64,000 nucleotides of DNA from a virus, in the IMG/VR virus record IMGVR_UViG_3300006100_000011, positions 1-64,000 of that record. One strand, given 5' to 3'. The translations under genes and the position numbers were made by a program. Below are positions 41,102-49,721 of this stretch, one piece after another; the first letter of the stretch is position 1, and each line of letters begins with the position of its first letter. The notes under the pieces are model-generated. The model saw nothing but the letters and a program-made list of their open reading frames with translations. It was not told the origin of the DNA and did not search any database.

Positions 41102-42285
41102 GAAAGTTAATTGCTCTCTTTATGTTATTGTGGTCGTCAATGGCCTATGCCACTACGTTTGCTGATCTAAAGTTTGGTGCCGCACAATTCAGCGATACAC
41201 AATGGAATGTCAGTGCTTGTTTATATACGAATACTTGTCAAATCTATAGCCTCAGTGGTATAGGAACAAGTTGGAATACTGGATCACCATATCATCTTTC
41301 ATCAACTCAGTATATACAGTTCTCACCGAGCGGCAATCCAAGTTACCCCTGGACGATGAAAGTCTATAATAGCAATGGAACACTTGTCGCTAATCTAGGC
41401 AATGGCAAATTAACTGTGCAGGGATTAGGTACCGATAGCTCAGGTCACCATTTCTTCTTCTTCACTAACGCTAACTATAACGGTACTGTATTCAGCACTG
41501 ACTATGGTTTTCCCAACAACAATGGATTCAGCTTTACTGGTACATTGAATCCTACAACTACACAGACTGATAGTTTTGCTAGTAGTGGTTCAACTACTCC
41601 ACTAAATGCAGGTCAAACATATACTTCTGCTCCTACCTACCCTCTAGCAACTATTACGTCAACCGAACAAACTAAGATCAACCAGACAACAACTATTGGT
41701 TACAATTCAGTCTATATCAGTCAATCAGGTGGCGATAATACAAATGTCACTGTCACTCAGACGGGAGACTTCAATGCTGTACGAGGAGTTAATGGTACTC
41801 AATCTTTCACTATCACAGGTGGATCAAATGCGTTGAATGTCACACAGGGTAGTCAGACTATATCAGGGTATCATAACCTAGTTGAAGGTTCTATTAATGG
41901 AACAGGGAACAATTTGACGATAAATCAGCAGGGTACCGCAAATTATGAACAAGCATTGATCAGTGGTAACGCAAATGTTATTAGCAACCAGTTATCAGGT
42001 GGTAATAAAAGTTTGTTTGAGAATGTATCTAACAATAATAACACCATAAACACTTCTCAGGTAGGTACTGGCAATCACTTTCTAGAACTAAACATACCAA
42101 CGAGCGGAAACAATGTATCTGTCACACAATCGGGCGCAGCACAGAAAATGTTCTCTTTAACGCTAAATAATAATAACATCGGCGTAACTGTAACTCAAGA
42201 TAACGCAACTACTAGTGATAGTGCTGCTATGTCTATCACTTGCACTTCCGGCCCATGTACTGGATACACATACACGAAACACTAA
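41098..42285 (+). CDS. Second curlin-repeat secreted protein (395 aa)
   Basis: Signal peptide ending AYA (about residue 18). Residues ~20-190 form an unassigned Ser/Thr/Asn-rich beta domain with CLYTNTCQIY. From ~195 curlin-like repeats begin: VYISQSGGDNTNVTVTQTG, ALNVTQGSQ, NLTINQQGTANYEQ, TINTSQVGTGNH, NVSVTQSGAAQ and GVTVTQDNA. The added N-terminal domain could be an adhesin or a nucleator anchor (CsgB-like). ATG overlaps the FecR stop by four bases. Confidence 0.75.
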   Translation: MRKLIALFMLLWSSMAYATTFADLKFGAAQFSDTQWNVSACLYTNTCQIYSLSGIGTSWNTGSPYHLSSTQYIQFSPSGNPSYPWTMKVYNSNGTLVANLGNGKLTVQGLGTDSSGHHFFFFTNANYNGTVFSTDYGFPNNNGFSFTGTLNPTTTQTDSFASSGSTTPLNAGQTYTSAPTYPLATITSTEQTKINQTTTIGYNSVYISQSGGDNTNVTVTQTGDFNAVRGVNGTQSFTITGGSNALNVTQGSQTISGYHNLVEGSINGTGNNLTINQQGTANYEQALISGNANVISNQLSGGNKSLFENVSNNNNTINTSQVGTGNHFLELNIPTSGNNVSVTQSGAAQKMFSLTLNNNNIGVTVTQDNATTSDSAAMSITCTSGPCTGYTYTKH

Positions 42286-42295
42286 AGGATAGTTT

Positions 42296-44350
42296 ATGAA
42301 TAAGTTAAAGAAAGTTTTATTGAGTCCCTGGCTAGCATTATTTACAGTAGGATTACTTCTTGTTGTTAAGTTAAGCAATCCATATATGGTTGACGCAATG
42401 AAACTTAAGTTCTATGACTATTTGATGCTAGGTAAGCCAGTACATTCGGAACAGATTGTAGTTGCAAATATCGGGGAGAAAGCGATTGAGAAATATGGGC
42501 AGTATCCTTTTCCAAGGGAAGTTTATGCTAAGATTATTACTGATATTTATGGCAGAGGTGCTGGTCTTGTCGGCAGTACTATTCTTATGCCTGAATCTGA
42601 TCGCTTTGGCACCGACCACGTACTAGTAGATACACTAAAGAAGTATCCGGTTGTACTTAGTCAGACTGTAACGTCGGATTGCTCTGCATCAAGGAAAGAC
42701 CAAACGATTCGTCGGACTGGAGTTGCTGTGATTGGGGACGGGCAACCATCCGAGTTCTTACCTCAATATCCATGTGTCTTATCCAATATCTCAAGTTTTC
42801 AAGATGCTGCCGTAGGGGTAGGTATAACTTCAACTCTTCCTGAATCTGATGGTGTTGTTCGTCGTGTACCCCTGCTTGCCCAATCAAAAGGCGAATTTTA
42901 TCCTGCGTTTGGGCTTGAGTTAATTCGAGTTGCGTCAGGAGATCCTTCATACCAAGCGAAGGTAAATCAGACAGGTGTTGAGGCATTACGTGTTCCTTCT
43001 TTCAATACTATTAAAACTGATGAATATGGTCGCGTTTTTACGAACCCGAATTACGTATTCTCATCGTTTGAAGTAGGCGAGAATATTCCTCGTCTCGATG
43101 GTAAGATCGTTCTACTCGGTGTGACTGCGAATGGCGTTGTAAATCCCGTAGCAACTCCAAATGGTGCCCAAATGCCGCATCAGCTTCAGGCCAGTCTTCT
43201 TCAGACGTTGATAAATGGGGATTCAGTGTCAATTCCGAATTGGGTAAGTCTGGTTGATCTTGCTGCATTCTTCATCCTTTCACTTGCAATCATCATTCTA
43301 TCAAGAGTACGCTACTCTATAGTTTGGATACTTATATTACTAGCAGGCTATGTATACGCACCATATTATCTATATGCACACAACAAGATTCTAGTTGACA
43401 TTTCATTCAACGTTGTTGCAGCAGTGCTTATTTATATGCATATCTATACTGCAAAGTTTATTAGTGAGTTCCTTCAAAAGCAACAGATTAAGAAACAGTT
43501 TGGTACTTACTTGTCACCTGATCTTGTCGCACAATTGCAGCGTCAACCTGACCTACTACAACTAGGCGGCACCGAACAAGAACTATCAATTATGTTCACC
43601 GACGTTCGTGGATTCACTACAATTAGTGAACACTATGGTAAAGATGTTCAAGGCTTGACAAAGATCATGAACCGCTATATGACTGCTATGACTAAGGCAA
43701 TTTTAGAAAACAAGGGTACGCTTGATAAGTATATCGGTGATGCTCAAATGGCTTTCTGGAACGCACCATTGAACAATGAGCAACATGCATTGGACTCAGT
43801 AAGAACTGCGTTCCAAATGCTTAAATCGTTAGAGGACTTCAATGCAGAAATTAAAGAAGAAGGCATACCAGCTTTTGGAATGGGTCTCGGTATTAATACT
43901 GATACCGTTGTTGTTGGCAATATGGGTAGTGATCAGCGTTTTGACTATACTTGCCTCGGTGACGGAGTTAATTTGGCGTCTCGTCTCGAAGGTCAAAGCA
44001 AACCATATGGCGTCAAAATCATCATTGGACCAAAGACCGCCGAGTATGTACGACATACATACCAAGTCATTGAACTTGACTTACTTGCAGTCAAGGGAAA
44101 GACAGAACCTGTAAAAATCTACACTGTTCTTGAGAGTTTTTATGAAGAAGATGAGAAAGCTCATATTCGCTTCCTAGATTATTATCGTAAGGGTGAGTGG
44201 GAAACAGCAGAAACTTTTGCTCATAACTTAAAGAAATCTTGGAATGGTGAATTAGATAAGTACTATGATGCAATGATTGAAAGAATTGAAGAATACAAGG
44301 CTAACCCACCAAGTAACTGGGACGGCGTGTATAGAGCAACTTCTAAATAA
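42296..44350 (+). CDS. CHASE2-domain class III adenylate cyclase
   Basis: TM helix near residues 12-32, extracytoplasmic CHASE2 sensor (~40-310), two or three TM helices at ~320-385, then a class III cyclase domain. Metal-binding D436 (FTDVRGF) and D482 (KYIGDAQMAF), adenine-selecting K478 and T552, and transition-state N559 and R563 (NLASR) are all present, so it should make cAMP. A ~70-residue helical tail follows. Phage-encoded cyclases with an intact sensor are very unusual. It follows the second curlin gene by ten bases. Confidence 0.9.
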   Translation: MNKLKKVLLSPWLALFTVGLLLVVKLSNPYMVDAMKLKFYDYLMLGKPVHSEQIVVANIGEKAIEKYGQYPFPREVYAKIITDIYGRGAGLVGSTILMPESDRFGTDHVLVDTLKKYPVVLSQTVTSDCSASRKDQTIRRTGVAVIGDGQPSEFLPQYPCVLSNISSFQDAAVGVGITSTLPESDGVVRRVPLLAQSKGEFYPAFGLELIRVASGDPSYQAKVNQTGVEALRVPSFNTIKTDEYGRVFTNPNYVFSSFEVGENIPRLDGKIVLLGVTANGVVNPVATPNGAQMPHQLQASLLQTLINGDSVSIPNWVSLVDLAAFFILSLAIIILSRVRYSIVWILILLAGYVYAPYYLYAHNKILVDISFNVVAAVLIYMHIYTAKFISEFLQKQQIKKQFGTYLSPDLVAQLQRQPDLLQLGGTEQELSIMFTDVRGFTTISEHYGKDVQGLTKIMNRYMTAMTKAILENKGTLDKYIGDAQMAFWNAPLNNEQHALDSVRTAFQMLKSLEDFNAEIKEEGIPAFGMGLGINTDTVVVGNMGSDQRFDYTCLGDGVNLASRLEGQSKPYGVKIIIGPKTAEYVRHTYQVIELDLLAVKGKTEPVKIYTVLESFYEEDEKAHIRFLDYYRKGEWETAETFAHNLKKSWNGELDKYYDAMIERIEEYKANPPSNWDGVYRATSK

Positions 44351-44377
44351 GTAGGGTTGCTAAAAAGGAGAAGTAAA

Positions 44378-44587
44378 ATGAAGAAACTACTACTAGCAAC
44401 TGCTGTTCTAATGGGAGCAACATCTGCATGTGCGTCTACCCCAGCCCCTAAGGGACATTGGGTACAGGGTGCAAACAAGATGGCAATTTTTGTTCCAGCT
44501 AAGAATGAAGCAAACTGCAAGCTAACTGGCCCAAGTTGGACTCCTGGTCCACGTGGCGTGTTTGGCTATCATTATAATTGCAAGTAA
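44378..44587 (+). CDS. Small exported protein (69 aa)
   Basis: ATG at 44378 with AAAAAGGAG before it. Signal peptide of ~20 residues ending TSACAS; a lipobox is doubtful since Thr occupies the -3 position. The mature ~50 residues contain two Cys (NCK and YNC) that could form a disulfide, and are rich in Gly, Pro and Trp. Last gene of the curli operon; possibly a secreted accessory factor. Confidence 0.6.
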   Translation: MKKLLLATAVLMGATSACASTPAPKGHWVQGANKMAIFVPAKNEANCKLTGPSWTPGPRGVFGYHYNCK

Positions 44588-44599
44588 TTGCCCAAATAA

Positions 44600-44616
44600 A
44601 TTGCAGTTAATGCAAT
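44600..44616 (+). other. Short hairpin after the curli operon
   Basis: ATTGCA (44600-44605) and TGCAAT (44611-44616) form a six-pair stem with loop GTTAA thirteen bases after the operon's last stop. There is no U-run, so termination here is uncertain. Confidence 0.4.
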
Positions 44617-44622
44617 AATACT

Positions 44623-44682
44623 GTAAATAGTATAGAAGACTCATGCATACTGCATGTCTCTATCATATAAAGGATATACTAT
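44623..44682 (+). promoter_or_regulatory. Late promoter with long-range start-codon block
   Basis: Late box GTAAATA (44623-44629), predicted +1 at 44635. ATAGTATA (44627-44634) is complementary to TATACTAT (44675-44682), which covers the bases just before and the first two bases of the ATG at 44681. Between them CATGCA/TGCATG (44642-44647 with 44651-44656) forms an inner stem. Late RNA begins just after the first arm. Confidence 0.6.
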
Positions 44683-45403
44683 GATTTTTAAGAAGACTAT
44701 TCTCGCAGTAGTTGCTGCTCTTGGATTCGCTTCCGCTGCACACGCTACTGATCTTTCCGGCAATATCACTGTTTCGTCAGACTATCGTTATCGCGGCGTC
44801 AGCCAAACTAACGTAGGACCTGAAGTATCGGGTAACCTTGACGTTACTGATAAGAGCGGTCTATATGCAGGCACGTTCTTTAGTAACGTTTCTAGTGAAT
44901 ATTACACCGGTGGGGCTGGTTACGAAGAAGATTTTTACGTTGGATACAAGCATGAAGTTGCTAAGGGTCTTACTCTTGACGTAGGTTCTTACACTGACAC
45001 TTACTTCCATGCTAAGAACGGTAATGTTTCGTATACTACTAGTGAAGCATATCTTGCTGCTACATATGGTCCAGTTACTGTAAAGGGTAGCCACTCTTTC
45101 ACTAACTACTTTGGTATTCCAAATACCCATGGCACTCATTATGTAACTGCTGATGTTTCTCAGCCAGTTGGTCCAGTTACTTTGATCGCACACTATGGTC
45201 ATACGTTCACTGCACACCACAATAACTACGACTATAATGACATTAACTTCGGCGCTAGCTATAATCTCCCTAAGGGATTCACTGTTACTGGTCTTTACTA
45301 TGTCAACACCAATGAAGGTGCAGGCATGAAGGCATACAACAGTGTTAATGGTCATGGACTTTATGGAAATAACTTTGTTGTTTCTTTGAAGAAGAACTTC
45401 TAA
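44681..45403 (+). CDS. TorF/Gcw_chp-family outer membrane porin
   Basis: Signal peptide ending AHA (about residue 22), then SGNITVSSDYRYRGVSQTNV, the diagnostic start of the TorF (Gcw_chp) putative porin family common in proteobacteria, followed by alternating amphipathic strands and a C-terminal VVSLKKNF ending in Phe, the signal for outer membrane assembly. Single ~220-residue beta barrel. Phage gene would alter the infected cell's outer membrane, for uptake or exclusion of other phages. AAAGGA ribosome site. Confidence 0.85.
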   Translation: MIFKKTILAVVAALGFASAAHATDLSGNITVSSDYRYRGVSQTNVGPEVSGNLDVTDKSGLYAGTFFSNVSSEYYTGGAGYEEDFYVGYKHEVAKGLTLDVGSYTDTYFHAKNGNVSYTTSEAYLAATYGPVTVKGSHSFTNYFGIPNTHGTHYVTADVSQPVGPVTLIAHYGHTFTAHHNNYDYNDINFGASYNLPKGFTVTGLYYVNTNEGAGMKAYNSVNGHGLYGNNFVVSLKKNF

Positions 45404-45427
45404 GTAACACTTAATAGTCACTTTACT

Positions 45428-45462
45428 AACGGCGGGGAGTAAAATCCTCGCCGTTATTTTTT
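45428..45462 (+). terminator. Strong intrinsic terminator
   Basis: AACGGCGGGGA (45428-45438) pairs with TCCTCGCCGTT (45445-45455), eleven pairs with one G-U, loop GTAAAA, followed by ATTTTTT. Ends the porin transcript. Confidence 0.92.
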
Positions 45463-45464
45463 GT

Positions 45465-45471
45465 CTAAATA
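45465..45471 (+). promoter_or_regulatory. Late promoter, leaderless
   Basis: CTAAATA with exactly five bases to ATG at 45477, placing the start codon at the expected late +1. Confidence 0.6.
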
Positions 45472-45476
45472 TATCT

Positions 45477-46025
45477 ATGAAGATAGGCCTTAGTAAATCT
45501 GTAATCACCCAAGATGGTGTGACTTATGATGCCATTGAGCAGGGATGGTACAATACCATTCGTGGGCATAGCCTATTTGTCGTCCCCAACACAATGAATC
45601 AAGACTTCAATGCAATGGCCAATGACCTAGACTCATTGATTATCACTGCTGGAAATGACAACGCAACAAGACGTAACGTTGAAATAGAACTAGCTAACAA
45701 GATGCTTGAACGTGGCAAACCTGTCGTGGGTATTGCGAGAGGTGCCTTTTTAGCTGCGGAAATGATCGGTGGCACAGTTGAACCGATTAATAATCACAAT
45801 GGATTGGATCATCCCATCTTCTATCATAGAGAAGTACGCGAAGTTAACAGCAATCATGGCTACTGCATCAAAAGTCTACCTGATAGTGCAAACATTCTTT
45901 GCTTAGATTACTTGGGTAATCCAGAAGCGTTTATCAATGGTAACATCGCAGGCATTGTTTGGAATCCAGAAAGGATGAAGGAACCTTGGATTCCGCCTGA
46001 AATCGCATATATGCTCCGCATTTGA
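45477..46025 (+). CDS. Class I glutamine amidotransferase-like protein lacking catalytic Cys
   Basis: Class I GATase fold: TAGNDN near residue 57 (the usual G-G-x-D region), VGIARGAFLAAEMIGG where active enzymes have G-(I/V)-C-R-G, and IVWNPERMKEPW where they have W/F-H-P-E. The nucleophile position is A87 and the catalytic His is N163; E165 remains. Amidase activity is therefore not expected. It may bind a ligand or regulate a partner. Begins at the predicted late transcription start with no leader. Confidence 0.75.
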   Translation: MKIGLSKSVITQDGVTYDAIEQGWYNTIRGHSLFVVPNTMNQDFNAMANDLDSLIITAGNDNATRRNVEIELANKMLERGKPVVGIARGAFLAAEMIGGTVEPINNHNGLDHPIFYHREVREVNSNHGYCIKSLPDSANILCLDYLGNPEAFINGNIAGIVWNPERMKEPWIPPEIAYMLRI

Positions 46026-46031
46026 TAAATA
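46025..46031 (+). promoter_or_regulatory. Late promoter, leaderless
   Basis: ATAAATA overlapping the end of the previous gene; five bases separate it from ATG at 46037, again the expected +1. Confidence 0.6.
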
Positions 46032-46036
46032 TATTG

Positions 46037-46615
46037 ATGCGAGCTAAACAATTCATTATAGAATCCCCTGTTGACGAACTGGCTGAGAAGTTACCTTCTC
46101 TAGCCAAGCACGACTATGACACCATAGATAAGTTGATGCGTAAGATTGCTGAAAAGCACAAGATCACAGGTAAAGCATTGCATGATCTATTTGTCAAAAA
46201 GTACAAGAAAACACCTGATACTTGGGTTAAGGGCAAGCTAGATGAATCTGATAAAGATAATCTTGACCTTGATGCAGAAGTACAAAAGTTTGCCGAGTGG
46301 GCAATGCGTAGAGTACACTTAGAGAATCCAATCAAGATTGACTTAAGCTATGACACTAAGGATGCCCAAGACAATCATCACACTGGTCGTCATATTGAGG
46401 GTGATCCTACTATCTGGGTATATGCAAAGAATCGCAATCTTGTAGATATCCTTCGCACAGTATTTCACGAAATCGTACACTGCCGTCAAAGCGAACTAGG
46501 CATGATCAAGCCAGGTGATAGCTATCCTGGCTCACCTATAGAAGCAATGGCTGATATGCTTGCTGGGAAATATATTAAGATTTACGGCGAAAAGCATCAC
46601 TATATCTTTCAATAA
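46037..46615 (+). CDS. Zincin-like metallopeptidase with CTS-like N-terminus
   Basis: ATG at 46037 lies at the predicted late +1; an upstream in-frame TTG would be before it. MRAKQFIIESPVDEL begins with the capsid-targeting-like peptide and IIE|S; a second LDE|S occurs at about residue 74. The C-terminal half has VFHEIVHCRQ (H144-E145-x-x-H148) and PIEAMADMLAGKY with E169 as third ligand, a gluzincin-like arrangement. Candidate injected protease; substrate unknown. Confidence 0.75.
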   Translation: MRAKQFIIESPVDELAEKLPSLAKHDYDTIDKLMRKIAEKHKITGKALHDLFVKKYKKTPDTWVKGKLDESDKDNLDLDAEVQKFAEWAMRRVHLENPIKIDLSYDTKDAQDNHHTGRHIEGDPTIWVYAKNRNLVDILRTVFHEIVHCRQSELGMIKPGDSYPGSPIEAMADMLAGKYIKIYGEKHHYIFQ

Positions 46616-46630
46616 CGGTTACCAATATAG

Positions 46631-46658
46631 TTGAATTCTCTGCGTAGTCTGTTATAAT
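46631..46658 (+). promoter_or_regulatory. Sigma70-type promoter of dsbA-gene 43
   Basis: TTGAAT (46631-46636), 16-base spacer, TATAAT (46653-46658), then a short leader with AGAAGGAG before ATG at 46681. Confidence 0.75.
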
Positions 46659-46680
46659 AACTAGACTAGAAGGAGAAAAC

Positions 46681-46938
46681 ATGTCACGTACATTTAATCA
46701 AGAAGCTAAGGTCAAGTTGACCCAGCTCATCAACGAGGGTATCTCGGTTATTCAAGAAGTCGAAACTCTCAACGAAGGTCTTAACGATACTGTTAAGGCA
46801 ATTGCAGAAGAACTTGAAGTCAAGCCCTCGATTCTTAAGAAGGCTATCAAGATTGCTTACAAGCAGCGTCTCAATGAGACGAATGAAGAAAACGAAGAAC
46901 TCAACAACATCCTGGAGACCGTTGGTAAGACTAACTGA
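46681..46938 (+). CDS. dsbA: DsbA-like double-stranded DNA binding protein
   Basis: 85-residue helical protein similar in size (T4: 89) and pattern to T4 DsbA, with the C-terminal LGV-like region ELEVKPSILKKAIKIAYKQR followed by an acidic NEENEELNNILETV tail. T4 DsbA binds late promoters and assists late transcription, in keeping with the many late boxes here. Strong AGAAGGAG ribosome site; the stop shares a base with the polymerase start. Confidence 0.75.
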   Translation: MSRTFNQEAKVKLTQLINEGISVIQEVETLNEGLNDTVKAIAEELEVKPSILKKAIKIAYKQRLNETNEENEELNNILETVGKTN

Positions 46939-49646
46939 TGTCATACGTTGATGCTGTCCTAGATTCCAATGCAGATAAAATCTACGTAGTAGAGCGTACT
47001 CCCGAGGGTAAACGCGCCTATAGAGAATATAGTACGAACTATGTTTTCTATCACGAAGACCCGAAGGGTAAGTATCGCTCTATCTATGGAGATAATGTAT
47101 CTCGTTTCTCTACTCGTAAGAAACAAGAGTTTGAGAAGGAGAAGAGGATCCATCGCGGCAAGAGGTTGTTTGAAAGCGATGTTAACGTAGTATTCAGATG
47201 TTTGTCTGACAACTATCTTAAGGTTGAACCTCCCAAACTGCACACTTGCTTCTTCGATATTGAAGTGGACTTTGACCCGGAGAAGGGTTATAGTCCAACC
47301 AGTGATCCATTCAACTCAGTAACAGCAATCACTTGTTATCTGGATTGGCTTGAGCAACTTGTTACGCTAGTCATTCCTCCGAAGCATATGACCGATGAGA
47401 CTGCACAGGAATTGACTAAGGACTTTCCAAACTGTTTTCTGTTTCGCTCTGAAATTGAAATGTTTGAGACGTTCTTTGATCTAATTGAGGATGCAGACGT
47501 TGTTACTGGTTGGAACTCAGAAGGGTATGACGTTCCCTATTGCGTGAATCGCGTTAAGCGAATCATGACTAAGGACGATACTCGCAAGTTCTGTCTGCTT
47601 GGTCAGATGCCTAAGCCTCGTACTTATGAACGCTTTGGTAAGGAAGAGCAGACTTACGACTTTGTTGGTCGTATTCATATGGACTATCTGCAACTCTACA
47701 AGAAGTACAACTACGAATCTCGCCATAGCTATTCACTAGACGCAATCGGTGAGTATGAACTAGGTGAACGTAAGACTCCATATGAAGGATCGCTTGATCA
47801 GCTTTACAACAAGGACTTCAAGAAGTTCGTAGAGTATAACCGGCAGGATACTATGCTGGTGTTCAAGATTCACAACAAGCTAAAGTTTCTTGATCTAGCA
47901 AATGCGCTAGCTCACGAAAACACCGTACTGCTGCCGACGGTGATGGGTTCGGTGGCAATGATTGAAATGGCAATTTATAATGAAGCACATGAACGAGGAT
48001 TCATCGTTCCTGACAAAAAGCGTCAGGATAGTTACGGTGAAGGACAACAAGCTGCCGGAGCTTATGTTGCTGTTCCCAAGAAGGGGATTCACGAATGGGT
48101 CGGAGCAGTTGACATCAACAGTCTCTACCCCTCAGCAATCCGGGCACTCAACATGGCCCCAGAAACAATCGTGGGACAGGTTCGACAAACCCTCACAGAC
48201 CAATACATGCACGAAAAAAGCATCGCCCTCGCAAAACAAAAGCGAAAGAAAAAGAACGGAGACGATGCTGACGCAGTTACTGGAGCGATTCTTTGGGAAG
48301 GGCTCTTCGGATCGCTAGAATATACTGCTATTATGAACCAAGAGCGCGGGACAATGCTCACTGTTGACTATGAAGATGGTCGCAGTGTAGAAATGTCTGC
48401 TGCTGAGATTTGGAAGATGATCTTTGATAGTAGTCGCCCGTGGATTCTATCTGCGAACGGCACCATCTTCACTTATGAACAAGAAGGCATCATTCCAGGT
48501 CTATTGAGTCGCTGGTATTCAGAACGTAAGAGTATTCAGAAAGAAGCAAAGGCTGCGTATGGCACTGATATGTTTGAGTATTACGACAAGCGACAGCTAG
48601 TCCGTAAGATTTTGCTTAACTCAGCATATGGCGCACTTCTAAACGAACACTGTAGATTCTACGATAAGCGTATTGGTCAATCAGTTACGTTGAGTGGTCG
48701 TCAAGTCGTTAAGCACATGATGAGCCAGATCAATGAAACTATCGCAGAAAAGTATCAACACGACGGTGATGCGATTGTGTATGGCGATACTGACAGTTGC
48801 TACTTCACTGCATATCCGATCTTGAAGGATCAGATTGATTCAGGCGAACTTACATGGACTAAGGAAACTTGCATTGACTTGTATGACCAAATTGCAGAGT
48901 TGACTAACGCTAGCTTCCCTGCTTTCATGGAACGTGCATTTCACTGCCCTCGTAAGAACGGCGAAGTGATTAAAGCTGGGCGTGAACTTATCGGTGATCG
49001 CACCCTCTTTATCACTAAGAAGCGGTATGCAATCAACATCTTTGACTTAGAAGGCAAGCGTCAAGATATTGACGGCAAGATGGGTAAGATCAAGGCTATG
49101 GGTCTTGATCTTAAAAGAGCAGATACTCCCAAGTATGTTCAAGAATTCCTAATGGAAGTTCTTAAGATGGTACTAGGTGGTTCTACTAGAGAGGAAGTTG
49201 TAGCTAAAATTCGTGAATTCAAGAAGTGGCTGAGTGAGCAAGATAGTTGGACTAAGGGTTCTCCTAAGAGTGTCAACAATCTAACTAATCACACTATCAA
49301 GTTTGAAAAGACTGGTAAGTGTGCGGTTGGTCATGCAAGAGCAGCTATTAACTACAACTATTTACGTAAGATGAACGGTGACCAGTATAGTCAAAAGATT
49401 GTAGACGGCATGAAGGTTATCGTTTGCTCATTGAAGGATAATCCACTGGGCTTTACTAATGTGGCATATCCAACAGATGAACTTCGTCTTCCGCAATGGT
49501 TCCTTGATCTTCCCTTTGATGATCTTGACATGGAACGCAAGCTAGTTGACGAGAAGATTGACAACTTGCTAGGCGTTCTTGACTGGGACATTCGCAGCGA
49601 TACCAATACTAATAGCACATTTGATGACTTGTTTAGTTTCGGATAA
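46938..49646 (+). CDS. 43: DNA polymerase, family B (gp43)
   Basis: Replicative polymerase with 3'-5' exonuclease, 902 residues (T4 gp43: 898). Exonuclease motifs FFDIEVDFDP, SEGYDVPYCVNR and EYNRQDTMLVFK; polymerase motif A DINSLYPSAIRALN, motif B RKILLNSAYGALLNEHCRFYD region, motif C YGDTDSCYF. All catalytic acidic residues are visible. The C-terminal DDLFSFG is the likely clamp-binding tail. No intron or intein seen. Co-transcribed with dsbA. Confidence 0.97.
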   Translation: MSYVDAVLDSNADKIYVVERTPEGKRAYREYSTNYVFYHEDPKGKYRSIYGDNVSRFSTRKKQEFEKEKRIHRGKRLFESDVNVVFRCLSDNYLKVEPPKLHTCFFDIEVDFDPEKGYSPTSDPFNSVTAITCYLDWLEQLVTLVIPPKHMTDETAQELTKDFPNCFLFRSEIEMFETFFDLIEDADVVTGWNSEGYDVPYCVNRVKRIMTKDDTRKFCLLGQMPKPRTYERFGKEEQTYDFVGRIHMDYLQLYKKYNYESRHSYSLDAIGEYELGERKTPYEGSLDQLYNKDFKKFVEYNRQDTMLVFKIHNKLKFLDLANALAHENTVLLPTVMGSVAMIEMAIYNEAHERGFIVPDKKRQDSYGEGQQAAGAYVAVPKKGIHEWVGAVDINSLYPSAIRALNMAPETIVGQVRQTLTDQYMHEKSIALAKQKRKKKNGDDADAVTGAILWEGLFGSLEYTAIMNQERGTMLTVDYEDGRSVEMSAAEIWKMIFDSSRPWILSANGTIFTYEQEGIIPGLLSRWYSERKSIQKEAKAAYGTDMFEYYDKRQLVRKILLNSAYGALLNEHCRFYDKRIGQSVTLSGRQVVKHMMSQINETIAEKYQHDGDAIVYGDTDSCYFTAYPILKDQIDSGELTWTKETCIDLYDQIAELTNASFPAFMERAFHCPRKNGEVIKAGRELIGDRTLFITKKRYAINIFDLEGKRQDIDGKMGKIKAMGLDLKRADTPKYVQEFLMEVLKMVLGGSTREEVVAKIREFKKWLSEQDSWTKGSPKSVNNLTNHTIKFEKTGKCAVGHARAAINYNYLRKMNGDQYSQKIVDGMKVIVCSLKDNPLGFTNVAYPTDELRLPQWFLDLPFDDLDMERKLVDEKIDNLLGVLDWDIRSDTNTNSTFDDLFSFG

Positions 49647-49654
49647 ACAACTAA

Positions 49655-49705
49655 TTGACTTTTGCAAAGTATTCCACTATAATACACACAATACAAACCT
49701 AAATA
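49655..49705 (+). promoter_or_regulatory. Early and late promoters of the sliding-clamp operon
   Basis: TTGACT (49655-49660), 17-base spacer, TATAAT (49678-49683), followed by a late box CTAAATA at 49699-49705. Both drive the genes starting at 49722. Confidence 0.75.
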
Positions 49706-49721
49706 TCATAAAGGATGAAAC

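Noticed and set aside
44861-45508. 215-codon open frame on the - strand across the porin gene
   Set aside because: It runs antisense through the TorF gene and the terminator; the porin has a signal peptide, strands and a C-terminal Phe.
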